From: Abyssibacter profundi
GTDB lineage: Bacteria > Pseudomonadota > Gammaproteobacteria > Nevskiales > OUC007
Length of the DNA stretch: 64,000 nt
NCBI RefSeq assembly: GCF_003151135.1
Contig: NZ_QEQK01000005.1
Location: 124,001 to 188,000, forward strand
Direction of reading: 5' to 3'
Notes under the pieces: model-generated
What the model was told of the DNA's origin: nothing
Databases searched by the model: none
Seen by the model: only the letters and a program-made list of their open reading frames with translations
Program-made: the position numbers and the translations under genes
Shown here: positions 9,301 through 23,344 of the stretch, piece by piece
Position numbering within the stretch: position 1 is the first letter of the stretch
How the letters are laid out: each line of letters opens with the position of its first letter

Positions 9301-9548
9301 TAGCCGCGCATGGCCTTATAGCGACAGAACGTGTCCTTAATCGTGCGCGCCAGCACATGGTGCACTCCGGGACGGCCATTGGCCGTTGGCGGACCTTCGT
9401 AGAACGTGAAGGTTGGGGCATCAGCCCGTTGCTCGATGGAACGCTGGAAGATCTGCTCGCGGGACCACCAATCGAGGCGCTCGGCCTCCATGGCCTGGTG
9501 ATCGAGTTGTCGGACTTCAGGAAAGCGGGTCATGGGCATGCGGGCCAT
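6381..9548 (-). CDS. ileS: Isoleucyl-tRNA synthetase, type 2 (IleRS2)
   Basis: 1055 residues from ATG 9548; ATGs at 9539 and 9533 are alternatives, none with a strong ribosome-binding site. It charges tRNA-Ile. Class I hallmarks: TFYEGPPTANGRP before the signature region, editing (CP1) domain, WDTHGLPVEIEVEKKLG, and KMSKS at residues 600-604. The HIGH signature is replaced by GVHH at residues 61-64, the altered GXHH form described for some mupirocin-resistant IleRS2 enzymes. The sequence and length fit the eukaryote-like type 2 rather than the ~940-residue type usual in Gammaproteobacteria beside lspA and ribF, and neither lspA nor ribF is adjacent. Whether a second ileS exists elsewhere cannot be seen. 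Confidence 0.95.
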   Translation of the reverse strand: MARMPMTRFPEVRQLDHQAMEAERLDWWSREQIFQRSIEQRADAPTFTFYEGPPTANGRPGVHHVLARTIKDTFCRYKAMRGYRVDRKAGWDTHGLPVEIEVEKKLGLKSREDIEAYGIAEYNAACKNSVGEYTELWNTLTQRMAYWVDLDNPYVTYDNHYIESVWWLLKQLWDKGLIYKGHKIHWYSPGTGTVLSSHEVSLGYKEVADPAVIAAFPLVDDPGTAFLAWTTTPWTLISNLLLAVGPSITYVKAQTESGRYIVAEALAAQVLGEDFEVLERMTGEALAGTRYTPPFDHYVGHPGAHVVATADYVTTEDGTGIVHTAPAFGADDFETARRLGVDMVNPIRRDGHFEDDIPLVGGLWFKDADKPICRDLKERGLLFKRDQYLHNYPHDWRRGTPLMSYPVESWFVRTTAVKQRLVELNEHIGWQPEHVGRGRFGEWLKNNVDWALSRHRFWGTPLPIWVSDRDPEQVEMIGSIEELKAKAGDAWPGDEALDLHRPFVDDITWPDGQGGTMRRVPEIIDVWFDSGAMPFAQWHYPFENKDAFERNFPADFIAEGLDQTRGWFYTLHAIATLVMDSVAYKNVVVNGLLLDAKGEKMSKSKGNTVDPFEALDQHGADAVRWYLMAASPPWDSTKYADAGIVETRRKLFMTVTNVYSFFASYANIDGIDPTADPVPVAERRELDRWMLSRLHSTTAEVIEALDAYNPTRAARAIESLVDALSNWYIRRSRPVFWAGKKDTGISDQDKRAAYQTTHAVLLGIARLMAPIAPFYADWLHQALLADDSAASSVHLADFPEPQQAEIDPALEHRMALARTIVSTTLALRNTHKLNVRQPLAQVSVVLEPGVEREAIEQVRDLILDEVNVEALDYVDGRSELIQRTVKPNFRVLGKRAGKQMKQLAGLIQQLDESQINAAADGQPITVELGGQAFELAGDDLIIETQGAEGWAALREGSITVAVDTTMTPELRAKGLAREVINRIQNLRKQADFAVTDRIRVRWQADGVLAEALETHGDWIARETLATELAPGDVDAAISESFDLDGATLTLDVTRL

Positions 9549-9635
9549 TCTCTGGAGCGTGGTGCACCGAGGCCAGGAACCTGTGGCGCCGATGCTGCGG
9601 CGCGTGAGTATAACCAACGCCGGCCCGCTGCCTGC

Positions 9636-10571
9636 CTAGGGCGGCAGTTCACGGCGCATCGCAGCGATGTCGGCGTCTTTCTCGTCCCACAGTCCATTGA
9701 TCCAGGCCTCGGCGCGCTGGCGTGAATCGGGGTCTTCCATCGCAAGCCCGGCCGGGACCGGACGCAGACGCATGCGGATGAGCACAGGCTGCTCCGCGCC
9801 GGTAAGAAACCGCCAAAAGCCGGGCCCCTCGGGCGTGGGATAGACCACCGTGGTGTCGATGACGCCGGCCAGTTGGTCGCCCATCGCCGACATGACGTAA
9901 TGAATGCCGCCTGCCCGGGGGCGGAGCAGGTGTTGCCACGGAGACTGCTGCGCCTGATGGCGGGCGCGGGACAGTCGCGTGCCCTCGACATAGTTGATGA
10001 TGGTGACCGGCGTGTTCCGGTAGCGCTCACAGGCCTTGCGGGCGGTGTCCAGGTCGCGCTGCGCCAGTGCGGGGTTGGCGGCCCGCTGGCGAGAGGAGTA
10101 GCGGCGCATGAACGGGAAGTCCATCGCCCAACAGGCGAAGCCGATGATGGGAAACCACAGCAGCTCGCGTTTAAGGAAAAACCGCGGAAACGGAATACGG
10201 CGATGGTGGAGGATGAGCAGATAGACGATGTCCACCCAGGACTGGTGGTTGCAGATCAGCAGGTACGTCCGGTCCTGGTGCAACGCACCGTCGACCTCCA
10301 GCCGGTAGCCCCCGACGCGCATCCAGTGCAGCAACCGTCCCAGCCCCCCGGAGAACAGGCCCACGACCCGGTCCATGCGTCCGGCTGTCCATCGACGAAT
10401 CGGCTCGAAAGGCAGGGCCAGCTTGATCAGCGCGAAGGGCAGTAGCAGCCCGAAGCAACCGACCAGCCAGAGAACGGCCAGGGTCAGCGTGACGGCGGCG
10501 GTGAGTTGCAGGCGCAGGACCTGCAGCGGCCCGGGGTCAGGCCGATTCGAACGGGTGGCCGTGGACGGCAT
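9636..10571 (-). CDS. Membrane acyltransferase, PlsC/YihG family
   Basis: 311 residues from an ATG at 10571 that lies inside the end of hemE (35-base overlap); a start further in cannot be excluded. Glycerolipid acyltransferases of this type transfer acyl chains to lysophosphatidate-like acceptors at the inner membrane. A transmembrane stretch covers residues ~24-50. The catalytic NHxxxxD motif is NHQSWVD at 108-114, followed by FPFMRRYS, characteristic of the YihG/acyltransferase subgroup, and by VEGTRLS, the glycerol-phosphate-binding EGTR block. Placement directly after hemE suggests co-transcription. The exact acceptor is unknown. Confidence 0.85.
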   Translation of the reverse strand: MPSTATRSNRPDPGPLQVLRLQLTAAVTLTLAVLWLVGCFGLLLPFALIKLALPFEPIRRWTAGRMDRVVGLFSGGLGRLLHWMRVGGYRLEVDGALHQDRTYLLICNHQSWVDIVYLLILHHRRIPFPRFFLKRELLWFPIIGFACWAMDFPFMRRYSSRQRAANPALAQRDLDTARKACERYRNTPVTIINYVEGTRLSRARHQAQQSPWQHLLRPRAGGIHYVMSAMGDQLAGVIDTTVVYPTPEGPGFWRFLTGAEQPVLIRMRLRPVPAGLAMEDPDSRQRAEAWINGLWDEKDADIAAMRRELPP

Positions 10572-11586
10572 TGACCAGCTTGGCGACCGCATCCGGACGA
10601 ATGTCCGGTGTGATGCCGTGCCCCAGGTTAAAGACATGACCCGGCTGTGGGCCGAAGGCGTCCAGCGTGCGGGCCACCTCGCGTTCGATCACGTGATTGT
10701 CGGCACGCAAGATGCCCGGGTCCAGATTGCCTTGCAGCGCGACGCGGTGGCCGACTCGGCGTCGGGCGTCGGCCGGATCGCAGCACCAGTCCAGGCCCAG
10801 GGCATCCGCGCCGGCGTCGGCGATCTGCTCCAACCAGGGTGCGCCCCCCTTGGTGAAGAGGATGACGGGCGCATCCTCAGGGCCGCGGTCTAGGCCAGCG
10901 ACGATGCGCTGCATGGGCTCCAGCGACCAGCGCCGGTACGCGTCGTAGGACAACGAACCGCCCCAGGTGTCGAAGATTTGTACGGCCTGCGCCCCGGCAG
11001 CGATTTGGGCGTTGAGATAAAGCGTGATGGACTCGACCAGAATATCCAGTAAATGCGCCATCGCATCCGGCCGGTCATAGGCGAGGGTCTTGATGCGGGC
11101 AAAGTCGCGCGAACCCTGGCCCTCGACCATGTAGCAGGCCAGTGTCCAGGGGCTGCCGGCAAAGCCGATGAGGGGTGTGCGACCGTCCAGCGTCTTGCGG
11201 ATCAGGCGCACGGCATCCATCACATAGCCAAGATCATCCTCGGGGTCGGGAACGCCCAGTGCCTGAATAGCGCTGAGATCGCGTACCGGCCGATCAAAGC
11301 GGGGGCCCTGTTTTTCCACCAGCGACAAGCCCAGGCCCATGGCATCCGGAATCGTCAGGATGTCGGAGAACAAGATGGCCGCGTCGAGTTCGAATCGCCG
11401 TAGCGGCTGCATGGTGACTTCGCAGGCCAGCTCCGGCGTTTTGCACAGGGTAAGAAAGTCCCCAGCTTCGGCACGGGTGGCGCGGTACTCGGGCAGATAG
11501 CGTCCGGCCTGACGCATGATCCAGACGGGCGTGGTGTCCACGGGCTGGCGACGCAGCGCGCGGATAAAGCGGTGAGGAGAGTCCAT
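10537..11586 (-). CDS. hemE: Uroporphyrinogen decarboxylase
   Basis: 349 residues, the usual length for HemE, which decarboxylates the four acetate side chains of uroporphyrinogen III to give coproporphyrinogen III in cytosolic haem synthesis. Signatures seen: [16 protein letters not shown] near the N-terminus, [32 protein letters not shown] and [10 protein letters not shown]. It lies between pyrF (36 bases upstream) and the acyltransferase whose start overlaps its 3' end. Confidence 0.96.
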   Translation of the reverse strand: MDSPHRFIRALRRQPVDTTPVWIMRQAGRYLPEYRATRAEAGDFLTLCKTPELACEVTMQPLRRFELDAAILFSDILTIPDAMGLGLSLVEKQGPRFDRPVRDLSAIQALGVPDPEDDLGYVMDAVRLIRKTLDGRTPLIGFAGSPWTLACYMVEGQGSRDFARIKTLAYDRPDAMAHLLDILVESITLYLNAQIAAGAQAVQIFDTWGGSLSYDAYRRWSLEPMQRIVAGLDRGPEDAPVILFTKGGAPWLEQIADAGADALGLDWCCDPADARRRVGHRVALQGNLDPGILRADNHVIEREVARTLDAFGPQPGHVFNLGHGITPDIRPDAVAKLVNAVHGHPFESA

Positions 11587-11622
11587 GACGGGAGTCTAAA
11601 AGCTTGGGGGCGGTCGCGTCAC

Positions 11623-12348
11623 TCAGGCTGCGCGTTCGGCCAGTCCCTGTTCGATCTCCGCCACGATTGCGCGGGCGGCGGCGGCGGGGTCGGCGGCATC
11701 GCGAATCGGTCGCCCGACCACGATATGGCTGGCGCCGGCCGCAATGGCGGCAGCCGGTGTCATCACCCGTTTCTGATCACCGTCGCCTACCGCGTTGGTC
11801 GCCGGACGGATGCCCGGGGTCACGGCCAACGCCTGCGGGCCGAGTGCCGCGCGGACGCGTCGGACTTCATGCCCCGAGCAGACCACGCCGTCCAGGCCGG
11901 CGTCACGGGCGCGGCGCGCATGCCGCAGGACCAGTTCATCGACCGGTGTGTTGATGCCCAGATCGGCGAGGTCGGCCTGGTCCAGGCTGGTCAGCGCAGT
12001 GACGGCAACGACCTGCAGCTCGGCACCGCTGGCCTCGGCGGCGGCCTCCAGCATGGCCTGCTGGCCGGCATGGATGGTCAGCAGGTTGGCGCCGGAATCG
12101 GCCAGCCGGCTGACCGCACGGCCGACCGTGGCCGGAATATCGTGCAGCTTGAGGTCACAGAACACCTGGTGACCCTGTTCGCGTAACCAGGCCACCAGAT
12201 CGAAGTAGCCGGGGTCCATCGCCAGTTCCAGGCCAACCTTGTAGTAGCCGGCCGCGCCGTCCAGCGATGCAACCAACCCGCGCGCGGAGGCCGCGTTGGG
12301 TAGGTCCAGCGCAACAATCAGCCGCTGGCGGGCGGTGGTTTCGGTCAT
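11623..12348 (-). CDS. pyrF: Orotidine 5'-phosphate decarboxylase
   Basis: 241 residues. PyrF performs the last step of UMP synthesis, decarboxylating OMP. The N-terminus LIVALDLPNAASA and the catalytic block DLKLHDIPATVGRAV, carrying the Lys/Asp charged network, are clear, as are VTPGIRPATNAVGDQKRV-like phosphate-binding residues and GASHIVVGRPIR at the end. It lies between gltD, 27 bases upstream, and hemE, all on the minus strand, so a shared transcript is likely. Confidence 0.95.
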   Translation of the reverse strand: MTETTARQRLIVALDLPNAASARGLVASLDGAAGYYKVGLELAMDPGYFDLVAWLREQGHQVFCDLKLHDIPATVGRAVSRLADSGANLLTIHAGQQAMLEAAAEASGAELQVVAVTALTSLDQADLADLGINTPVDELVLRHARRARDAGLDGVVCSGHEVRRVRAALGPQALAVTPGIRPATNAVGDGDQKRVMTPAAAIAAGASHIVVGRPIRDAADPAAAARAIVAEIEQGLAERAA

Positions 12349-12375
12349 GGGGCTCGTCTCGGCTGGGCCAGGCGC

Positions 12376-13788
<1,413 letters not shown>

Positions 13789-13813
13789 TTACTGGCCCTT
13801 GCAGGGGTGGTCG

Positions 13814-13831
13814 GCCCGCCCGAAGGCGGGC
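13814..13831 (-). other. Hairpin between gltB and gltD
   Basis: A 7-base perfect stem GCCCGCC/GGCGGGC closes a 4-base loop that reads TTCG on the transcript strand, a very stable tetraloop. No U-tract follows, so it is more likely an RNA-stability element or pause site between the two subunit genes than a terminator. Confidence 0.35.
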
Positions 13832-13847
13832 ATGGGGGCGCCTGAAA

Positions 13848-18302
<4,455 letters not shown>

Positions 18303-18509
18303 TGCCATACGCAACGCCTGTCCGTGAGGGAGGCACTCCAAGCGGCCGCAGGCGGTTGGCGCTGCAGCCGGTGAGGGCGCTCGTCGAGTATTTGCCGCAG
18401 TGCGGCATGCGGACCAGCCATTATAGAAACGGGCCCATGACCGTCAAACGAAGCCCCGTTGCGCAAGGGTTTCCTGCGCCATTTGTGACGCACTGCCGCA
18501 AAATTCGGC

Positions 18510-19655
18510 CTAGCGCAGCCGTCGGGGGTCGAACAGGCGGTCGTACTCGTCCAGGGCGTATCGATCGGTCATGCCGGCGATGTAGTCGGCAATCAGGCGA
18601 GCGCGGGTTCTGCGTTCGAGATCTGCCTGCTCGCCGGGGACGCGGTCCGAAAACTTCGGTGGTAGTAGCTTGGGGTCAGCCAGAAACGCGTCGAACAAGG
18701 CCTTGATCACCCGGCGCGCCTTGCTGGTGATGCGATAGACCTGATGGTGGCTGTAGAGGTTTTGATAGAGGAACCGCTTGAGTTCGGTGTTCAGGCGCCG
18801 GGCCTCCGGGCTGAAGCTGATGAGCGGCTGGCCGGCCTGGCGGACGGCATCGACACTCTTGGGCCCCAGCGCGTCCAGTGCAGCTTGGCTGGTCTCGATC
18901 ACGTCCAGCACCAGGTAGTTGATCATGCGCCGGATCACTTCATGGCGGATCTGCTTGGGCGTGAGCGATTGATAGCTGTTCATAACCTCGTGGTAGAAAC
19001 GCGCAAACAACGGCACGTCGACCAGTTGGTCCAGGGTCAGCAATCCCGCGCGCAAGCCGTCGTCGATGTCATGGTTGTTATAGGCAATTTCATCCGAGAG
19101 ATTGGCGAGCTGGGCTTCCAGCGATGGAAACGAGCCGTCGAGAAAACGCTGGCCCACATCCCCGAGCCGTTTCGCTTTGGCCCGTGTGCAGTGTTTGAGG
19201 ATGCCCTCGCGGGTTTCGAAGGTCAGGTTCAGCCCCTGAAAGGCGGCGTACTTGTTCTCCAGGACATCGACCACGCGCAGCGACTGAATGTTGTGCTCGA
19301 AACCGCCGTAGGGCTTCATGCATTCGTTCAGCGCATCCTGGCCCGCATGGCCGAAGGCGGTGTGACCCAAATCATGGGCCAGCGATATGGCTTCCACCAA
19401 GTCCTCGTTCAGCCGCAGTGAGCGCGCCAGCGTCCGCGCGATCTGGGCGACTTCGACGGAATGGGTCAGCCGGGTTCGGAAGAGGTCGCCTTCGTGATTG
19501 ACGAAGACCTGGGTCTTGTACTCCAGGCGGCGGAAGGCGGCGCAGTGGACAATTCGATCCCGGTCGCGCTGGTATTCCGTTCGATTCGGAGAGCGGGTCT
19601 CGCTGACGCGCCGGCCGCGGCTGGTTTCACAACTCGCTGCGTAGGGCGCCAGCAT
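18510..19655 (-). CDS. HD-domain dNTP triphosphohydrolase (dGTPase-like)
   Basis: 381 residues. These enzymes release triphosphate from dNTPs and so adjust nucleotide pools; some also act against phage. The HD metal site is visible: [20 protein letters not shown] followed by [21 protein letters not shown], and later [15 protein letters not shown]. The N-terminal [18 protein letters not shown] is characteristic of the type-2 dGTPase-like family. It starts 2 bases after the aroB stop, so it is translated from the aro transcript; a gammaproteobacterial aroKB neighbourhood more often continues with damX, which is absent here. Confidence 0.9.
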   Translation of the reverse strand: MLAPYAASCETSRGRRVSETRSPNRTEYQRDRDRIVHCAAFRRLEYKTQVFVNHEGDLFRTRLTHSVEVAQIARTLARSLRLNEDLVEAISLAHDLGHTAFGHAGQDALNECMKPYGGFEHNIQSLRVVDVLENKYAAFQGLNLTFETREGILKHCTRAKAKRLGDVGQRFLDGSFPSLEAQLANLSDEIAYNNHDIDDGLRAGLLTLDQLVDVPLFARFYHEVMNSYQSLTPKQIRHEVIRRMINYLVLDVIETSQAALDALGPKSVDAVRQAGQPLISFSPEARRLNTELKRFLYQNLYSHHQVYRITSKARRVIKALFDAFLADPKLLPPKFSDRVPGEQADLERRTRARLIADYIAGMTDRYALDEYDRLFDPRRLR

Positions 19656-19657
19656 GC

Positions 19658-20716
19658 TCAGGTCGCGGCCAGCAGGGTTTCGCGCAGGGGCTCAGGTGGC
19701 ACGTCGCTGGTGATCAGGGCCTGTCCAAGCGGCTTGAGCAGCACCAACCTCAGGCGGTTGTTCAGCACCTTCTTGTCCCGTTGCATCAGGGCGATGAACT
19801 GGTCGACCGGGATGTCCGGCGATCGTGTCGGCAGGTCCAGAGCCTGAAGCAGCTTGGACAGCCGCGTCACGTCATGCTGGCTCGTCCAGCCCAGCCGGTG
19901 AGACAAATCGGCGGCCATGACCATGCCGATGGCCACCGCCTCGCCGTGCAGCACGGTGCCGTAGCCGCTGGCCGTCTCGATGGCGTGCCCAAAGGTGTGG
20001 CCCAGGTTAAGCAGCGCGCGCTGGCCTTGCTCGCGTTCGTCGGCCGCCACGATGCGGGCTTTTGCGGCGCAGCAGCGTTCGACGGTTTCGCTGAGCACGG
20101 CGTGATCGCGCGCACGTAGAGCGGCGACCCGGACTTCTAGCCAGGCCAGGAAATCGAGGTCGCCCAATGCGGCATATTTCACCACCTCGGCCAATCCGGC
20201 CGCGTATTCCCGGTCGGGTAGCGTCGCGAGCAGGCTGAGGTCGGCCAGCACCTGTCGCGGTTGGTGGAAGGCGCCTATCAGATTCTTGCCGGCGGGGTGG
20301 TTTACGCCGGTTTTGCCCCCGACGGAGGAGTCGACCATGGACAGCAGCGTGGTCGGAATCTGGATGAAGTCGATCCCACGGTGATAGACCGCGGCGGCAA
20401 AACCCGCCAGATCGCCGATCACCCCGCCACCGAGGGCAATGATTAAGGCATCGCGGTGGAACCCGCCGTCTGCGAGTGCATCGAGGATCACCGCAGCAGA
20501 CTCCAACGTCTTGTGGGCCTCGCCATCTGGAAGAATGCAGGTGGCCGTCTCGTCGGGCAGCTGGGCAAGCAGGGTCTGCAGGTGCAGCGGTGCGATGGTG
20601 TCGTTACTGACGACCAGGCAGCGCTGACCCCGGGTGTCGATGTGCGCCAGTACGTCAGGGCCGATGGCGATGGGGTAGCTGCGGTCTCCGAGTTCCACCT
20701 GCAGAGTGCGGGTCAT
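19658..20716 (-). CDS. aroB: 3-Dehydroquinate synthase
   Basis: 352 residues from ATG 20716, which overlaps the aroK stop as ATGA; the much longer open frame upstream is antisense-like, Arg/Pro-rich noise. AroB cyclises DAHP to 3-dehydroquinate, step two of the shikimate pathway. The NAD- and Zn-binding stretch is intact: [41 protein letters not shown] and [12 protein letters not shown] with the metal-ligand histidines. Confidence 0.96.
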   Translation of the reverse strand: MTRTLQVELGDRSYPIAIGPDVLAHIDTRGQRCLVVSNDTIAPLHLQTLLAQLPDETATCILPDGEAHKTLESAAVILDALADGGFHRDALIIALGGGVIGDLAGFAAAVYHRGIDFIQIPTTLLSMVDSSVGGKTGVNHPAGKNLIGAFHQPRQVLADLSLLATLPDREYAAGLAEVVKYAALGDLDFLAWLEVRVAALRARDHAVLSETVERCCAAKARIVAADEREQGQRALLNLGHTFGHAIETASGYGTVLHGEAVAIGMVMAADLSHRLGWTSQHDVTRLSKLLQALDLPTRSPDIPVDQFIALMQRDKKVLNNRLRLVLLKPLGQALITSDVPPEPLRETLLAAT

Positions 20717-21255
20717 AGCGCGGTCTGGCTTGTATTGAGGTGACGGTGGATGTCCTGGGCCACGGCCTTGGCGGCCCGGCCTCGGGTTTCCACGATGAGG
20801 TCCGCGATCTCCCGGTACAGCGGGTCGCGGGTCTGGAACAGCGTGGTCAAGGTCTGTTTGCGATTGCCGGCGTTGAGCAGCGGGCGCCCCTGGCTGTTGC
20901 GTGTTCGCTGCAACTGCTGTTCCAGCGTGGCATGTAGATAAATCACATAGCCGCGGCTTGCGAGACAAGCCCGGTTGTCATCCATGAGCACCGAGCCACC
21001 GCCTGTGGCGAGGACAATGTCGTCGCGCTGCGTCAGCCGGTCGATCATCTTCGCTTCGCGGCGGCGAAATCCGGCTTCCCCTTCAATCTCGAAGATATAG
21101 GGGATATCGACACCGCAGCAGGCTTCGATCTCGTGGTCGCTGTCGACAAATTCCAACGCTCGCAGACGCGCCAGGCGCCGGCCGATCGTGGTCTTGCCGG
21201 CGCCCGGTGGTCCGACCAGAAAGATCCGGGTCAGCTGCGCGCTGTCCTGTGTCAT
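20713..21255 (-). CDS. aroK: Shikimate kinase
   Basis: 180 residues. AroK phosphorylates shikimate. The P-loop GPPGAGKT is at residues 15-22, DSDHEIE supplies the Mg/shikimate Asp, ATGGGSVL is the shikimate-binding Gly loop, and [11 protein letters not shown] the lid. The start codon shares one base with the stop of the upstream lipoprotein gene (TGATG), so translation is coupled to that gene rather than directly to pilQ. Confidence 0.96.
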   Translation of the reverse strand: MTQDSAQLTRIFLVGPPGAGKTTIGRRLARLRALEFVDSDHEIEACCGVDIPYIFEIEGEAGFRRREAKMIDRLTQRDDIVLATGGGSVLMDDNRACLASRGYVIYLHATLEQQLQRTRNSQGRPLLNAGNRKQTLTTLFQTRDPLYREIADLIVETRGRAAKAVAQDIHRHLNTSQTAL

Positions 21256-23264
21256 CAGTCCTCGGGCGGGGCTACGATCTCGATACGCCGGGTGCTGCAG
21301 ACCTGTCCGTTGTCGGAGCCATCGGCCGCGATGCGGCGCACACAGGCCTGGACGTCGACTTCACGAATCTCGTCGGCGCCCAGTGGCGGGTTGAATGTCG
21401 GCACGAAATAACGCGAGGTGGCAACGCCGCTGGCATTGGTGGTGCCGCCACCGGGGAACACCCGTTCATTCGGGTTGCCCGCATTGGCGGCTGAGGTGAT
21501 GGTAAACGTCACCTGGGCGCCATCAATCGGCTGGAAGGCATTGTTCCGAACCTCGAATGTCAGCGTCGCCGTCCGCTGGTTGCCGGCATCATCAGGCGAG
21601 GTCAGCACCCGTAGCGGTGCCTGCAAATCCACGCAGTTGCGACCGTCGCTTGTTGTCGTGCAGACCTCGTCCTGGAACTGGACGCCCGTGCTGGCCTCAA
21701 GCTGCGGATTCGGGTCATTGGCGCATTCGCGATTGTCTTCAGCAATGATGGTGACGAAGCCCGAGCGGTCGGAGTACACGGCGTGGGGGCGCTCGAACAC
21801 GCCGTTGGCGACTCGGGCGCGGCGTGTCTGGCTGGCCGTCACCGGGTCGTTGTTGATGATCAGTCCAAAGGACGTGCCCGAGGCGCCATCAAACTGCGCG
21901 GTGAGGTCGACGCAGCCGGTGACCCCGGCGCCGCTGCCATCTCGCCAGTCGATCTCCAGGTTGACCGCATTGTTCGGGCCCACCAAGGCACCTTCACCGA
22001 ACTCGGGGTCGGTGAAGCTGAAGGTGTCGGCTTGGACCTGGACCTCGATGCTGTCGGTGCACTGCGCGCCGGTTTCATTACAGAGCGCGAGCGCAGTTGC
22101 ATCGTTGGCCGTGGCGACGGTGGCGGTCAGGTCGACCGTCTGCGCCGTATTCCCCGAGGCCGCTGGTTCGAAACCGAAGCGCACGACTCCGAAATCATCG
22201 GTGACCCCGCGCAGGCCCTCGCTATTGGTCTGAACGGTGAAGCTGCCATCGTCGCTGCTGCTGAGATCGACCTTGACATCGGGTAGCGCGGAGACCGTCT
22301 CGTTGCCGTCGGCATCTTCCTGGACCTGCTCAACCGTGGCGGTGTAGCCCGATTGCGTCGTGCCGGCCGGGACCGAGGTCGGGCCGCGCAAGGTAATCCG
22401 GGCATAGGGGTCCGGCGGGCCAGGGAGCACGAACAGGGTGTACTCACGTTCGGTGGTGCCACCGGCGGATGAGCCGAAGACCGTCAGCGTGTCTGCGGTG
22501 CGTGCATTGACCGTGCTGGGGGCCAGATAATCGAAGACAGCGGTGCCATCGAGCAGGGTTTCCTGGTCGGTTTGGCGGATCACCGAATCGGTGAGTGAAG
22601 TCTGGACCTCGACATTGGCACCACGGACCGGCTGTGTCGTGCCGTCGCAGTTTCCGGTCGATGTCACCGTGACCAGAAACTCAGAAGCCAGCTCGCCGGC
22701 CTGGACTTCCAGGGAGCCGCTGGGAATCCGGTTGCCGCTGGCCGTATTGATGGGGCCCTGGACCCGCACCGTGGGTGCTTGTTGGGCCGGAACCCGGACC
22801 GAGAGTGCATCCTCGCCGCGAACTTCGTCATCGACGACGGCCGTGCCTTCCAGGGAGACGCTGATTTCGGTGCGAATCTCGGTGGGGGCACGATAGGTAA
22901 ACACCATCTCGCCGTCTTCGTCCGTGTTGGCGCCGCCCACCCGCTGGCGGCCATCGGGCGCCGTGGCGGTAATCGTGCCCGCGGGCTCGTCACCCACCGA
23001 TGGCTCGATGAGCACAAAGACGTCGGAGACGGGGTCGCCTTGTTCTGTCGTCAGCAATGCCGTGAACGGCTCGCTGGTGGCGCCAGCTGAAACGCAGGTG
23101 GGCCCGTCGAGCGTCAGCACGTAGTCGGCGTCCGGATCCACGCCACCGCTGTCCTGCTGGTTCAGCAGGCCTCCGGTGGGTGTGTCGTCGGAGCAGGCCG
23201 CCAGAATGGGCAGCAAGGCGATGGCCAGCAGGCCACGCAGGCGCGGGATTGTGTTGTCTGTCAT
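21255..23264 (-). CDS. Large surface lipoprotein with Ig-like (Big-1/invasin-type) repeats
   Basis: 669 residues. The signal peptide ends in lipobox LAAC with Cys24. The remainder is low in Lys and rich in Asp, Thr, Val and Gly, with several ~95-residue beta-rich units that repeat patterns such as DxDG-x-A-x-FxYxAPxxxxx, T-x-TLTVFG and VTFTITSAAN. This fits bacterial Ig-like group 1 domains found in invasins and adhesins. It lies between pilQ and aroK, is separated from pilQ by a terminator-like hairpin, and is coupled to aroK by TGATG. A role at the cell surface, possibly linked to pili, is inference from position. Confidence 0.7.
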   Translation of the reverse strand: MTDNTIPRLRGLLAIALLPILAACSDDTPTGGLLNQQDSGGVDPDADYVLTLDGPTCVSAGATSEPFTALLTTEQGDPVSDVFVLIEPSVGDEPAGTITATAPDGRQRVGGANTDEDGEMVFTYRAPTEIRTEISVSLEGTAVVDDEVRGEDALSVRVPAQQAPTVRVQGPINTASGNRIPSGSLEVQAGELASEFLVTVTSTGNCDGTTQPVRGANVEVQTSLTDSVIRQTDQETLLDGTAVFDYLAPSTVNARTADTLTVFGSSAGGTTEREYTLFVLPGPPDPYARITLRGPTSVPAGTTQSGYTATVEQVQEDADGNETVSALPDVKVDLSSSDDGSFTVQTNSEGLRGVTDDFGVVRFGFEPAASGNTAQTVDLTATVATANDATALALCNETGAQCTDSIEVQVQADTFSFTDPEFGEGALVGPNNAVNLEIDWRDGSGAGVTGCVDLTAQFDGASGTSFGLIINNDPVTASQTRRARVANGVFERPHAVYSDRSGFVTIIAEDNRECANDPNPQLEASTGVQFQDEVCTTTSDGRNCVDLQAPLRVLTSPDDAGNQRTATLTFEVRNNAFQPIDGAQVTFTITSAANAGNPNERVFPGGGTTNASGVATSRYFVPTFNPPLGADEIREVDVQACVRRIAADGSDNGQVCSTRRIEIVAPPED

Positions 23265-23312
23265 GCCGGCCTTATATCACGTTGGCCGCCGGATCGCGTG
23301 CAAAACCCCCAG

Positions 23313-23341
23313 GAAGCGAAGGGCCCGCTGATGCGGGCCCC
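23313..23341 (-). terminator. Intrinsic terminator or attenuator after pilQ
   Basis: Right after the pilQ stop the transcript strand has GGGCCCGC, loop ATCA, GCGGGCCC, then TTCGCTT. The 8-base GC stem with a short T-rich tail resembles an intrinsic terminator. It may lower or uncouple expression of the downstream lipoprotein-aroK-aroB genes from the pil genes. Confidence 0.55.
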
Positions 23342-23344
23342 GGC

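Noticed and set aside
13814-13831. Intrinsic terminator between gltB and gltD
   Set aside because: Stem present but no U-tract, and termination would cut off gltD, which is needed with gltB.
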